Positions 25,833 to 35,295 of a DNA stretch of 64,000 bases are shown piece after piece (position 1 is the first letter of the stretch; every line of letters begins with the position of its first letter). The notes under the pieces were generated by a model. That model did not search any database. It was given only the letters and a program-made list of their open reading frames with translations, and was not told where the DNA came from. The stretch is from Metabacillus litoralis (GTDB lineage Bacteria > Bacillota > Bacilli > Bacillales > Bacillaceae). Position numbers and translations under genes: made by a program. The DNA is taken from assembly GCF_003667825.1 (NCBI RefSeq), contig NZ_CP033043.1, forward strand, positions 4,111,001-4,175,000. Reading direction: 5' to 3'.

Positions 25833-25874
25833 TGCTCTACCAACTGAGCTAATGGCTCATCTTATAATGATGAG
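25833..25874 (-). repeat. Duplicated 5' part of tRNA-Lys plus leader
   Basis: This 42-bp segment matches 25685-25726 at 41 bases. It covers the 5' acceptor strand, the D-arm and 16 bp of upstream sequence of tRNA-Lys. The 106 bp between the copies contain a GCTGCGCAGC-type hairpin but no gene. It is a non-functional tRNA fragment, left by a duplication, a deletion of another tRNA, or a past integration. Confidence 0.85.
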
Positions 25875-26002
25875 AAGTTATCTCTCTAAAAAACAATTTG
25901 TTCTAACAGGACAGGATCTATCTTAACACATATTTTTATAATATAGCAATATATTTTATAAAAAAATATTTTTATTTTTTACAGCTCAAAAATAGACGAT
26001 AA

Positions 26003-26037
26003 AAAAAGAGAAGGAACTGCTGTGAATTCCTCCTCTT
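26003..26037 (-). terminator. Terminator of purA
   Basis: On the minus strand GAGGAGGAA and TTCCTTCTC pair imperfectly around a ten-base loop, followed by seven T. Confidence 0.75.
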
Positions 26038-26048
26038 TCCCTTAGTCA

Positions 26049-27335
26049 TTAGCTATATACGCTACGGATAACGTTTGTTTGTGAACGATCTGGTCCTACT
26101 GAGAAAATGGATAATGGAATACCTGTTAACTGTGAAATGCGCTCAATGTAGTGTCTTGCATTTGCTGGCAGTTCACTTAGATTACGTACACCAGTGATAT
26201 CTTCCGTCCAACCTGGTAGTTCTTCATAAACTGGCTCACACTCTGCAAGTACTTTTAAGCTTGCTGGGTATTCATTAATCGTTTCCCCTTTGTACTTATA
26301 AGCAACACAGATTTTTAATGTTTCGATGCCTGTTAATACGTCAATTGAGTTTAAAGAAAGATCTGTTAATCCACTTACTCTTCTTGCATGACGAACAACA
26401 ACACTATCAAACCAACCTACACGACGTGGACGTCCAGTTGTTGTTCCATATTCACGACCAACCTCACGAATTTGGTTACCAATTTCGTCATGTAATTCCG
26501 TTGGAAACGGGCCATCGCCTACACGAGTTGTATATGCTTTTGATACACCAACAACATGGTTAATTTTTGTTGGACCTACACCAGAACCAATTGTAACACC
26601 ACCCGCTACTGGGTTAGAAGATGTTACGAATGGGTATGTACCTTGGTCAATATCAAGCATAACACCTTGTGCACCTTCGAATAGTACACGGCGTCCTTCA
26701 TCTAGAGCATCATTTAAAACAACAGAAGTATCAACAACATATTGTTTAATTTGTTGTCCGTACTCATAGTACTCATCAAGAATTTCTTCTACTGTGAAGC
26801 CTTCTACTTCATAGAATTTTTCTAATAGACGATTTTTTTCTTGTAACGCACGAGATAATTTTTCTTCGAACGTATCACGCTCAAGTAGATCAGATATACG
26901 AATTCCTACACGTGCAGCTTTATCCATGTAAGCAGGTCCGATACCTTTTTTCGTTGTACCAATTTTATTAGCACCTTTACGCTCTTCCTCTACCTCATCT
27001 AGTTTCAAGTGATATGGAAGAATTACATGTGCACGGTTGCTAATACGTAAGTTATCTGTTGTAATTCCACGCTCATGTAAGTAAGCAAGTTCTTGTACAA
27101 GTGCTTTTGGATCGACAACCATTCCGTTTCCAATTACACAAATTTTATCTTTATAAAAAATCCCCGATGGAATTAGGTGTAGCTTATACGTTTCTCCACC
27201 AAATTTAATTGTGTGACCAGCATTATTACCACCTTGATAACGAGCGATCACCTCTGCATTTTCAGAAAGGAAATCTGTAATCTTACCTTTCCCTTCATCT
27301 CCCCATTGAGTTCCAACAACTACTACTGAAGACAT
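26049..27335 (-). CDS. purA: Adenylosuccinate synthetase
   Basis: This enzyme joins IMP and aspartate with GTP to make adenylosuccinate, the first committed step to AMP. ATG 27335 ([20 protein letters not shown]) has GGAGG seven bases upstream and gives 428 aa; the frame is open 11 codons further. Key motifs are [30 protein letters not shown] and [11 protein letters not shown]. It is monocistronic, and a pair of PurR boxes lies about 80-115 bp upstream. Confidence 0.97.
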   Translation of the reverse strand: MSSVVVVGTQWGDEGKGKITDFLSENAEVIARYQGGNNAGHTIKFGGETYKLHLIPSGIFYKDKICVIGNGMVVDPKALVQELAYLHERGITTDNLRISNRAHVILPYHLKLDEVEEERKGANKIGTTKKGIGPAYMDKAARVGIRISDLLERDTFEEKLSRALQEKNRLLEKFYEVEGFTVEEILDEYYEYGQQIKQYVVDTSVVLNDALDEGRRVLFEGAQGVMLDIDQGTYPFVTSSNPVAGGVTIGSGVGPTKINHVVGVSKAYTTRVGDGPFPTELHDEIGNQIREVGREYGTTTGRPRRVGWFDSVVVRHARRVSGLTDLSLNSIDVLTGIETLKICVAYKYKGETINEYPASLKVLAECEPVYEELPGWTEDITGVRNLSELPANARHYIERISQLTGIPLSIFSVGPDRSQTNVIRSVYS

Positions 27336-27409
27336 TCCGTGCACCTCCACTAATTTCGCACTATTCAAACATGTTTATTTTAACAGTCGAATTTTACAAA
27401 GTCAATGTA

Positions 27410-27451
27410 AATACGAACATTTATAAAACATTTGTAATATTCGTTCGTAAT
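27410..27451 (-). promoter_or_regulatory. Pair of inverted PurR boxes upstream of purA
   Basis: ACGAACAT (27413-27420) and its inverted counterpart TCGTTCGT (27441-27448) carry the CGAAC core of the PurBox. The cores face each other with 24 bp between, which matches two boxes separated by 16-18 bp as in B. subtilis. This implies repression by PurR, relieved by PRPP. Confidence 0.65.
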
Positions 27452-27576
27452 TTAATCACATTTTATAAAAAGAAGAGCTAGATTTCGTTTAGTCATCGTT
27501 TTATTTTTAGTGTTTCCAATTAAATAGGAATAATGTTACTAGAAAAACTTTGCTGGCCATCATTTTTTCTTACATA

Positions 27577-27606
27577 AAAAAAGAAGACCGTATTTTCTAC
27601 GATCTT
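27577..27606 (-). terminator. Terminator of the replicative helicase gene
   Basis: On the minus strand GAAGATCGTA and TACGGTCTTC pair around GAAAA and are followed by seven T. Confidence 0.85.
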
Positions 27607-27611
27607 CTTCA

Positions 27612-28970
27612 CTATGCTGCACCGTCATCAAAACGCCGCTCAAGATTGACGAACTTATTATATTCTTTTACGAAAGCTAATGAAACTGTCCCAACCGGAC
27701 CGTTACGTTGCTTTGCAATAATAATTTCAATGATGTTTTTGTTTTCGGATTCCTTATCATAATAATCGTCACGATATAAAAAGGCAACGATATCGGCATC
27801 CTGCTCGATACTTCCTGATTCACGAATATCAGACATCATAGGTCGTTTATCTTGTCTTTGCTCAACACCACGAGATAGCTGAGAAAGTGCAATAACAGGA
27901 ACCTTCAATTCACGAGCTAGTTCCTTAAGTGTACGAGAGATTTCAGATACCTCTTGTTGACGGTTATCTGTTCGACCATTACCTTGAATTAATTGAAGAT
28001 AGTCAATAAGAACCATGCCTAGCCCACTTTCTTGCTTTAGGCGACGGCACTTAGCGCGGATGTCACCGACACGAATACCAGGAGTGTCATCAATATAGAT
28101 TCCGGAGTCTGACAAGCTACCCATTGCCATAGTTAGCTTACCCCAGTCTTCTGGTGTTAAAGAACCAGTTCTTAGCCTTTGTGCATCAATGTTTCCCTCA
28201 GCACAGAGCATCCTCATGACCAGCTGATCCGCACCCATCTCAAGACTAAAAATCGCAACATTTTCTTCTGTTTTGGTTGCAACGTTTTGTGCAATGTTTA
28301 AGGCAAATGCTGTTTTACCTACAGATGGACGGGCCGCAACGATAATTAAATCGTTTCGTTGAAACCCAGCTGTCATTTTATCTAACTCAATAAATCCAGT
28401 TGGAATTCCTGTTACATCACCTTTACGATCGTGTAAGGTTTCGATATTATCATATGTTTGTACAAGAACATCTTTAATATTTTGGAAGGCACCAGCATTT
28501 TTTCGCTGTGCAACTTCCATAATTGTTTTCTCCGCCTCACCTAGGAGAACCTCAACCTCATCTTCTCTACTATATCCATCTTGTGCGATGGTTGTAGCTG
28601 TACGAATTAATCTTCTAAGGATTGATTTTTCTTCTACGATTTTAGCGTAATATTCAATGTTTGCAGCGGTTGGAACTGAGTTTGCTAAATCACTAAGATA
28701 AGAAACTCCTCCTACTTCTTCTAGTAAATTCACATCTGCTAGCGCTGCAGTGATTGTTACAAGGTCAACCGGCTCTCCCTTATCAGAAAGGTCTAACATA
28801 GCGTTGTAAATTTTTTGGTGTGAAGCTCGATAGAAATCTTCTGGGATTAATAATTCTGATGTTAAAGTAATAGATGATGGTTGGAGAAATATAGCTCCTA
28901 ATACAGCTTGTTCTGCTTCTATATTTTGTGGTGGTATACGATCACCAAGTACCTCGTTAATGATGATCAC
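27612..28970 (-). CDS. dnaC: Replicative DNA helicase (DnaB family; DnaC in B. subtilis)
   Basis: This hexameric helicase unwinds DNA at the replication fork. An N-terminal domain (NIEAEQAVLGAIFLQ) is followed by a RecA-like domain with Walker A ARPSVGKTAFALN, Walker B LVLIDYLQL-type (GMVLIDYLQLI) and the arginine-finger region. The 452-aa length is normal. The start is odd: GTG 28970 is only two bases from AAGGA, while the codon aligned with the B. subtilis start is ATT at 28961, preceded by two ATC codons. The neighbours purA and rplI/gdpP/yybS are as in Bacillus. Confidence 0.95.
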   Translation of the reverse strand: MIIINEVLGDRIPPQNIEAEQAVLGAIFLQPSSITLTSELLIPEDFYRASHQKIYNAMLDLSDKGEPVDLVTITAALADVNLLEEVGGVSYLSDLANSVPTAANIEYYAKIVEEKSILRRLIRTATTIAQDGYSREDEVEVLLGEAEKTIMEVAQRKNAGAFQNIKDVLVQTYDNIETLHDRKGDVTGIPTGFIELDKMTAGFQRNDLIIVAARPSVGKTAFALNIAQNVATKTEENVAIFSLEMGADQLVMRMLCAEGNIDAQRLRTGSLTPEDWGKLTMAMGSLSDSGIYIDDTPGIRVGDIRAKCRRLKQESGLGMVLIDYLQLIQGNGRTDNRQQEVSEISRTLKELARELKVPVIALSQLSRGVEQRQDKRPMMSDIRESGSIEQDADIVAFLYRDDYYDKESENKNIIEIIIAKQRNGPVGTVSLAFVKEYNKFVNLERRFDDGAA

Positions 28971-29180
28971 CGTCCTTCTACATTTATTATGAAAATATAA
29001 ATCTATTAATTATTATACACCTAAGCAGCATGCTTAAGTATTGGGAAATTTTAATTCACTTTGCTAGTGCTTTTTCTAATAAAACCTATTTCACACTTTA
29101 TTAAGTGTAAAAAAAAAGTGGCTCCGCTTCAAGATAAATTTCTCTCTTTCCACAAAACCACATCATTTCCCAACATTTAC

Positions 29181-29627
29181 TTATTGTTCTTTAACATGTA
29201 CTTTAATCGTTGCATTTACTTCTGGATGGAGCTTTGCAGGTACATTTGTAAATCCTAAAGAGCGAATGCCATCTGGTAAATCCAGCTTACGTTTATCTAT
29301 TTTAATATTGTGTGACTTTTTCAGTTCATCTGCAATTTGCTTGCTTGTTACTGAACCAAATAAACGACCGCCTTCACCAGATTTTGCTGAAATTTCAACC
29401 GTTAATTTTTCAAGAACATCTTTTAGCTGCTTCATTTGTTCTAGTTCTTCCACAGCTTCTTGCTCCTGTTTTTTCTTTTGAGCATTTAATGAGCTAATAC
29501 TTGAATTTGTTGCTTCAACAGCTAATCCTTGTTTGATAAGGAAATTGTGAGCATATCCGTCTGCTACATTCTTAACTTCCCCTTTTTTCCCTTTACCTTT
29601 AACGTCTTTTAAAAAGATTACTTTCAT
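29181..29627 (-). CDS. rplI: 50S ribosomal protein L9
   Basis: The 148-aa product starts [20 protein letters not shown] with the conserved [16 protein letters not shown], a long connecting helix and a C-terminal domain ([17 protein letters not shown]). It binds 23S rRNA near the L1 stalk. The start overlaps the gdpP stop by 4 bp. Confidence 0.97.
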   Translation of the reverse strand: MKVIFLKDVKGKGKKGEVKNVADGYAHNFLIKQGLAVEATNSSISSLNAQKKKQEQEAVEELEQMKQLKDVLEKLTVEISAKSGEGGRLFGSVTSKQIADELKKSHNIKIDKRKLDLPDGIRSLGFTNVPAKLHPEVNATIKVHVKEQ

Positions 29628-31597
29628 GATTTGGTTCCTCCCTCTAAATAATCTTCTAATGCTAATTTTAACTGTTTTTCGACTTCTTGTAATGTTGTAT
29701 GCTCCAACTGTGTTGCTGCATTTGTTAAATGGCCACCGCCACCTAGTGCTTCCATAATAATCTGAACATTAATGTCGCCAAGTGACCGGGCACTTATGCT
29801 TATAAACTCAGGGTTTCGTTTCGCAATAACAAACGATGCCTCAATTCCATTCATTGTTAATAATGTGTCTGCTGCTTGTGCAATTGTCACTTGCTCATAA
29901 AATTCCTGTTCATCTGCAACAGTAATAGCAATGCCATCTTTAAATATTAATGCATGCTGGATAAGTTGAGCCCGCTTTACATAGCTATTGATATCTTCTT
30001 TTAGAAACTTTTGTACTAAAACTGTGTCTGCTCCTTTTGCTCGTAAATAAGAAGCTGCATCAAATGTACGTGATCCTGTTCGAAGTGTAAAACTCTTTGT
30101 ATCAACAATAATTCCTGCTAAAAGTGCGGTAGCCTCAATTATATTCATTTTTAAATGCTTTGGCTGGTATTCAAGTAATTCGGTCACCAATTCTGCCGTA
30201 GACGAAGCATAGGGCTCCATATAAACAAGAATGGGATCTTTAATAAATTCTTCCCCACGTCGATGATGATCAATAACGATTACATGCTCACTTCTCATGA
30301 GCAATCGGTCATCAATGACTAATGATGGCTTATGTGTATCAACAACAATAAGCAGTGTTTCGTCTGTCATCATTTCGAGTGCTTGTTCTGGTGAGATAAA
30401 TCTTGACCACAGTTCAGGGTGTAATTTAAGCTCTGCTAAAAGCTGTTCAACCCCAGAATCAGTTGCTTCTGGATCTAAAACAATAAAGCCTTCTTTTCCG
30501 TTAACCTGACAAACTTTAAGGATCCCGATTGCTGAGCCAATTGCATCCATATCCGGATACTTATGTCCCATAATCATTACCTTATCGCTTTCAGACACAA
30601 TTTCTTTCAATGCATGGGATATGACACGGGCACGAACTCTAGTCCGTTTTTCCATCGGATTTGTTTTCCCTCCGAAGAACTTTACCTTTCCACTAGGTTG
30701 TTTAATGGCCACTTGATCTCCACCACGTCCTAATGCTAAGTCTAAGCTCGATTGCGCCAGATCGCCAAGTTCCTGAAGCGAAGAAACACCTGATCCTATT
30801 CCAATACTTAAAGTTAATGATACATTTTGAATAGCTGTTTTTTCACGAACTTCATCCAGAATAGAAAACTTAGTTTTTTCAAGTTTGGTTAAAATGTCTT
30901 CACTCAATACTCCAATAAATCTTTCAGATGAAGTTCTTTTAAGAAAAACACCATAATCCTTTGCCCATTTATTTAAGAGAGATGTTACCTCACTATTAAT
31001 CGCACTTCTTGATTGGTCATCCATCGCTTGGGTAACTTCATCATAATTATCTAGGAAAATAAATGCTAAAACTGTACGTTCATCTTCATATTGCTTTTCA
31101 ATTTCAATTTGCTCAGTTACATCAAAGAAATACAATAGCCGTTCATCACGTTTAATAATGACCTTAAATTCTCGATCATGTAATGTAATCGTCTCTGATT
31201 CTACTTCCTGTTTTATTAATGGAACTAATGAATCAGCTACATCAAATAAAGATCTGCCAACAAGAGTGTCCTCATCAAAGCAGGAGGTCATAAAAGGATT
31301 TGTCCACTCAATTTGATATTGATCATTGAAAAGCAAAATCCCAATTGGCATTTCCATCAAAGCCTCTTCACCGACTTTTTTCAATCGGTATGAAAGAGTT
31401 GTAATATATTCTTTCATTTCTGTTCTAAAGTCTTTTATTGCTTTATTAATAAAATAAAAAGCAATTGCAAGACAAGCAAGAAGGATGGTTCCTATCAACC
31501 AATTATAGAAAAATAGAAGAAGTACGGCTATCACTGTTACGCCAATTAATGCATAAATGGGATAACGGATGAATGGTTTTTCATAAAAGCTTGGCAT
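29624..31597 (-). CDS. gdpP: Cyclic-di-AMP phosphodiesterase GdpP
   Basis: This 657-aa membrane protein hydrolyses c-di-AMP. Two N-terminal helices are followed by a PAS-like domain (about 85-170), a degenerate GGDEF domain (170-300, lacking a GGDEF motif) and a DHH/DHHA1 domain with [14 protein letters not shown], the signature DHHRRGEEF and [13 protein letters not shown] 31597 (MPSFYEKPF) agrees with the family; an eight-residue longer frame exists. It is the middle gene of yybS-gdpP-rplI. Confidence 0.96.
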   Translation of the reverse strand: MPSFYEKPFIRYPIYALIGVTVIAVLLLFFYNWLIGTILLACLAIAFYFINKAIKDFRTEMKEYITTLSYRLKKVGEEALMEMPIGILLFNDQYQIEWTNPFMTSCFDEDTLVGRSLFDVADSLVPLIKQEVESETITLHDREFKVIIKRDERLLYFFDVTEQIEIEKQYEDERTVLAFIFLDNYDEVTQAMDDQSRSAINSEVTSLLNKWAKDYGVFLKRTSSERFIGVLSEDILTKLEKTKFSILDEVREKTAIQNVSLTLSIGIGSGVSSLQELGDLAQSSLDLALGRGGDQVAIKQPSGKVKFFGGKTNPMEKRTRVRARVISHALKEIVSESDKVMIMGHKYPDMDAIGSAIGILKVCQVNGKEGFIVLDPEATDSGVEQLLAELKLHPELWSRFISPEQALEMMTDETLLIVVDTHKPSLVIDDRLLMRSEHVIVIDHHRRGEEFIKDPILVYMEPYASSTAELVTELLEYQPKHLKMNIIEATALLAGIIVDTKSFTLRTGSRTFDAASYLRAKGADTVLVQKFLKEDINSYVKRAQLIQHALIFKDGIAITVADEQEFYEQVTIAQAADTLLTMNGIEASFVIAKRNPEFISISARSLGDINVQIIMEALGGGGHLTNAATQLEHTTLQEVEKQLKLALEDYLEGGTKS

Positions 31598-31637
31598 TTT
31601 GTTCTCATCAACTCCTCGCAACAGTGATTACAAAATC

Positions 31638-32573
31638 TTACTTTTTCAGTATTTTCCTACGGAGAGGAAAGCCTAAATCAATTATACCTAAGATTCTAAT
31701 AAGATAAAGAAATATTGGGATGATTAACGAAGCAATTAAAATAACGATAGGAATTGCTTTTGCCCAGCCCTTGACATATGAATAGAAAAAAACAAAGGAA
31801 TATCCTTGCATCAGCACGAAAAATTGTAAAATAAAATATAGATTTAACACAGCCATAAAAAGAAAACTGTCTTGATCGAGTTTTACCATTAATAATATGG
31901 AGCTAATTAAATAGTACCAAATAATACTTGTTGGTAATCTCCACTCACGGAAGGGCTTTAAAGGTGCTAACTCAAATCGAAGTCTTTTTAAAATCGGGAC
32001 AGAAATGAGATGAGTGATAACAGCAAAAACCATACCTGTTGTAACAAATAAAGTAGGTATTAATGTCGTAATATAGCCCATCCCTTCTTCAAGCTGCTCA
32101 AACTGCTGATTCACTTGTCCACTTGCATCAAATGATTGCAAAATTGCTTTTGATTGCTTAATTGAGTCTTTAAACAGTTCAATAGAGTCTTGAATAAAGT
32201 CTATATTTAGAAAAACAATTGAACCAATATAAGAAACAATAATGCTAAAAGTATAAGCTAAGCTCCCTCCGACCAATACACCCATTGTTAGTTTCTTTTT
32301 ATAGAAATACCCCATCACCATACCGCTCAAGCCAAACATAAGAGCTAATAAAATATTAGTAATAGATCCGAATAAAACCGATAGGATACTTCCTGCCACT
32401 ACAAGCATAAGCGCAGTGGATAGACTATGCCTTATTGTAAAAATAATAAACGGCAGAGGTAGAACAAAAAGGGCAAGTATCCCAATAATCGGTGCATATT
32501 TTGCTACAAGCATGAGCACGATGAAAAGTGCTAATAAAACAGCCCCTTCTGTTATAGCATTTGTTTTCCTCAC
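31638..32573 (-). CDS. yybS: DUF2232 membrane protein YybS
   Basis: The 311-aa protein has about eight hydrophobic helices and a loop of charged residues near 150. It belongs to the YybS/DUF2232 family, which resembles the S components of ECF transporters, but no substrate is known. GTG 32573 is chosen because AGAGGTG lies five to six bases upstream; the frame is open nine codons further. It is the first gene of the operon with gdpP and rplI. Confidence 0.88.
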   Translation of the reverse strand: MRKTNAITEGAVLLALFIVLMLVAKYAPIIGILALFVLPLPFIIFTIRHSLSTALMLVVAGSILSVLFGSITNILLALMFGLSGMVMGYFYKKKLTMGVLVGGSLAYTFSIIVSYIGSIVFLNIDFIQDSIELFKDSIKQSKAILQSFDASGQVNQQFEQLEEGMGYITTLIPTLFVTTGMVFAVITHLISVPILKRLRFELAPLKPFREWRLPTSIIWYYLISSILLMVKLDQDSFLFMAVLNLYFILQFFVLMQGYSFVFFYSYVKGWAKAIPIVILIASLIIPIFLYLIRILGIIDLGFPLRRKILKK

Positions 32574-32835
32574 AACTTCACCTCTTTTAAGAACAACCAT
32601 CCTTAAAGCTAGGAATTTAGCTCTGTTTAGTATTTCATATCGTTTGTTAATTTATTGCTCTTTTCACAAACTTACACTTTTCCTAATTTATTATAAGGGA
32701 GTGACAAACCTATTCGGTTTGTTTTAAAACATGTTACAGTACGTTATGTATAGAAAACGTGTACATACAGCTCTAACCTAAATTTTAGTCTTGATAGCGG
32801 TGTATCCACAAGTTCTTTTTAAAAGTAAATATGAC
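32574..32835. other. Intergenic region between yybS and rpsR
   Basis: About 260 bp without a gene. It should contain the yybS promoter. I see no strong repeat or riboswitch-like structure. Confidence 0.5.
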
Positions 32836-32883
32836 GAAAAAAGCACAGAAAGGATTAAACAATCCATCTCTGTGCTTTTCTTT
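32836..32883 (-). terminator. Terminator of the rpsF-ssb-rpsR operon
   Basis: On the minus strand AAAAGCACAGA and TCTGTGCTTTTTT enclose a second GGATT/AATCC stem. It is a long hairpin with a T run just after rpsR. Confidence 0.9.
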
Positions 32884-32885
32884 TA

Positions 32886-33146
<261 letters not shown>

Positions 33147-33159
33147 TTATAATTATCTA

Positions 33160-33678
33160 TTAAAACGGTAAATCATCGTCAGATATATCAATAGGTTTTC
33201 CATCATTTGCAAATGGATCGTCATCAAAGCTTGTACGACCTTGATTACGTTGATTTTGATCTGAACCGAATGGATTTTGATTACCAGAGTTCTCTTGGTA
33301 CCCACCAAAGTTGTTATTGTTGTTGTTGTAGTTATTGTTACCGCCACCGCCGCTTGCTCCTCTTGGCTCAAGGAATTGGACACTTTCTGCAACAACTTCT
33401 GTTACATAAACTCGTTTTCCACTTTGATCTTCATAGCTTCTTGACTGTAAACGACCGTCAACTCCTGCAAGACTACCTTTTTTAAGGAAGTTCGCAACAT
33501 TTTCAGCTTGTTTACGCCAAATCACACAGTTAAGAAAATCAGCTTCTCTTTCACCCTGTTGGTTTGTAAACGTACGGTTCACTGCAAGAGTAAAGGTAGC
33601 AACAGCTACTCCACTTGGTGTGTATCGCAAATCTGGATCTTTTGTTAGTCTTCCAACTAATACAACTCGATTCAACAT
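33160..33678 (-). CDS. ssb: Single-stranded DNA-binding protein SsbA
   Basis: The 172-aa protein has an OB fold at residues 1-105 ([20 protein letters not shown]), a disordered Asn/Gly-rich linker ([10 protein letters not shown]) and the acidic tip DDDLPF that recruits replication and repair proteins. The length equals that of B. subtilis SsbA. It lies between rpsF and rpsR and is controlled by the S6:S18 leader. Confidence 0.97.
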   Translation of the reverse strand: MLNRVVLVGRLTKDPDLRYTPSGVAVATFTLAVNRTFTNQQGEREADFLNCVIWRKQAENVANFLKKGSLAGVDGRLQSRSYEDQSGKRVYVTEVVAESVQFLEPRGASGGGGNNNYNNNNNNFGGYQENSGNQNPFGSDQNQRNQGRTSFDDDPFANDGKPIDISDDDLPF

Positions 33679-33713
33679 CAGAACCATCCTTTTTTGACTA
33701 TCTTATCTATTAA

Positions 33714-34001
33714 TTAGTCTTCTTTTTTAATAACGATGTGGCGAATGATATCTTCGCTGATTTTCGCTAAACGATCGAATTCTTGAACAGCTTCAGCTGC
33801 AGAGTTAACTTGAAGAAGCATGTAGTAGCCATCACGGAAATCATTGATTTCGTATGCTAGGCGACGTTTGCCCCACTCTTTCGCTTCTGTTACTTCCGCA
33901 CCATTCTCAGATAAAACGTTGTTGAAACGCTCAACTAAAGCTTTCTTAGCTTCATCTTCAATGTTTGGGCGGATGATGTACATAACTTCGTACTTTCTCA
34001 T
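33714..34001 (-). CDS. rpsF: 30S ribosomal protein S6
   Basis: The 95-aa product ([20 protein letters not shown]) forms a heterodimer with S18. ATG 34001 is preferred over an in-frame ATG one codon upstream. It is the first gene of its operon and is preceded by a conserved autoregulatory leader. Confidence 0.97.
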   Translation of the reverse strand: MRKYEVMYIIRPNIEDEAKKALVERFNNVLSENGAEVTEAKEWGKRRLAYEINDFRDGYYMLLQVNSAAEAVQEFDRLAKISEDIIRHIVIKKED

Positions 34002-34004
34002 CAT

Positions 34005-34075
34005 CTTACACCTCCTTTTGGTCTAAACGGCCCATAAATGGGCAAGGAGCAATTAAATAAATAAATTACTCACAA
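34005..34075 (-). promoter_or_regulatory. S6:S18 autoregulatory leader RNA
   Basis: The rpsF 5' untranslated region contains a hairpin TGCCCATTTATGGGCCG with the CCG element of the known S6:S18 motif, which mimics the 16S rRNA site and lets the S6-S18 dimer repress the operon. It lies between the promoter and the AAAGGAGG ribosome site. The motif is assigned from memory of its form. Confidence 0.65.
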
Positions 34076-34081
34076 TTAGGT

Positions 34082-34110
34082 ATTATAACGAATAATTAGT
34101 GAAAGCGCAA
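34082..34110 (-). promoter_or_regulatory. Promoter of rpsF-ssb-rpsR
   Basis: On the minus strand TTGCGC and TATAAT are separated by 17 bp, giving a transcription start near 34075. Confidence 0.8.
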
Positions 34111-34223
34111 GTGCGATGTTTATTTCTACTGAATATAGAAGATTTGTTTTGCTGGTTTACAAGCATTTTATAGGATGATTATATGTTTTAAGGATTTTGG
34201 GGATGGATGGGGGTTGGGAAAGG

Positions 34224-35190
34224 ATTATGCTCTTCGGGATAGGTTTGGTCTTGATTCTCTCTGTTTCGAGACACATATTGCCTCTTTGGGTTGGTTCTGT
34301 CCCAATTCTCTTTGTTTCGAGACACATTTTGACTCTTCGGGGTTGGTTCTGTCCCGATTCTACCTGTTTCAAGACACATTTTTCCTCTTTGGAACTGGTT
34401 CTGTCTCGATTCCTACTGTTTCGAGACACATTTTGACTCTTTGGAGCTGGTTCTGTCCCGATTCCTACTGTTTCGAGACACATTTTGACTCTTTGGAGCT
34501 GATTCTGTCCCGATTCCTACTGTTTCGAGACACATTTTGACTCTTTGGAGCTGGTTCTGTCCCAATTCTCTTTGTTTCGAGACACATTTTGACTCTTTGG
34601 GGCTGGTTCTGTCCCGATTCCTACTGTTTCGAGACACATTTCAACTCTTCGGGGATGGTTCTGTCCCAATTCTCTTTGTTTCCAGACACATTTCAACTCT
34701 TTGGGGCTGGTTCTGTCCCGATTCCCTCTGTTTCGAGACACATTTCAACTCTTTGGAACTGGTTCTGTCCCGATTCCCTCTGTTTCGGGACACATTTCTC
34801 CTCTTCGGGGATGGTTCTGTCCCAATTCTCTTTGTTTCCAGACACATTTCAACTCTTTGGAGCTCTTTCTGTCCCGATTCTCTCTGTTTCGAGACACATT
34901 TCAACTCTTTGGAGCTCTTTCTGTCCCGATTCCTCCTGTTTCCAGACACATTTCAACTCTTTGGGGCTGGTTCTGTCCCGATTCCCTCTGTTTCGGGACA
35001 CATTTCAACTCTTTGGGACTGGTTCTGTCCCGATTCTCTCTGTTTCGAGACACATTCCCTCTCTTTGGAGCTCTTTCTGTCCCAATTCTCCCTGTTTCGA
35101 GACACATTCTTCCTCTTTAGGGCTAGTTCTGTCCCGATTCCCCCTGTTTCCAGACAGAATTTCACTCTCCAGAGCCTCATCCTTTCCCGC
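34224..35190. repeat. 52-bp tandem repeat array (about 18 copies)
   Basis: A unit of exactly 52 bp repeats without a single insertion or deletion. The GTCCC landmark recurs at 34299, 34351, 34403 and onwards to 35131, with degenerate copies at both ends (34247 and about 35183). Units differ by substitutions only. Each carries TGTCCCGA and, 11 bases on, TCGGGACA or TCGAGACA, a dyad. Long open frames seen on both strands are by-products of a mostly stop-free 52-bp unit and are not genes. It lies between the end of ychF and the rpsF promoter. Confidence 0.95.
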
Positions 35191-35295
35191 TTTCAAGACA
35201 AGTCACCCCACATACAAAAAAGCCCACTACAGAAAGTAAAGTCTTCTCAACCTTACCCATCTATAGTGAGCTTTATAGAAATTATCTAATTAGCA

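Noticed and set aside
29100..29135. Terminator of rplI
   Set aside because: The possible stem AAGCGG/CCACTT has a mismatch and a two-base loop, so it is not convincing despite the adjacent T run.
34224..35190. CRISPR array
   Set aside because: The whole 52-bp unit is conserved with no unique spacers, and no cas gene is nearby.
34537..35289. Repeat-protein gene of about 250 codons
   Set aside because: Overlapping frames of similar length exist on both strands; no ribosome site, and the 52-bp period rotates the frame each unit.
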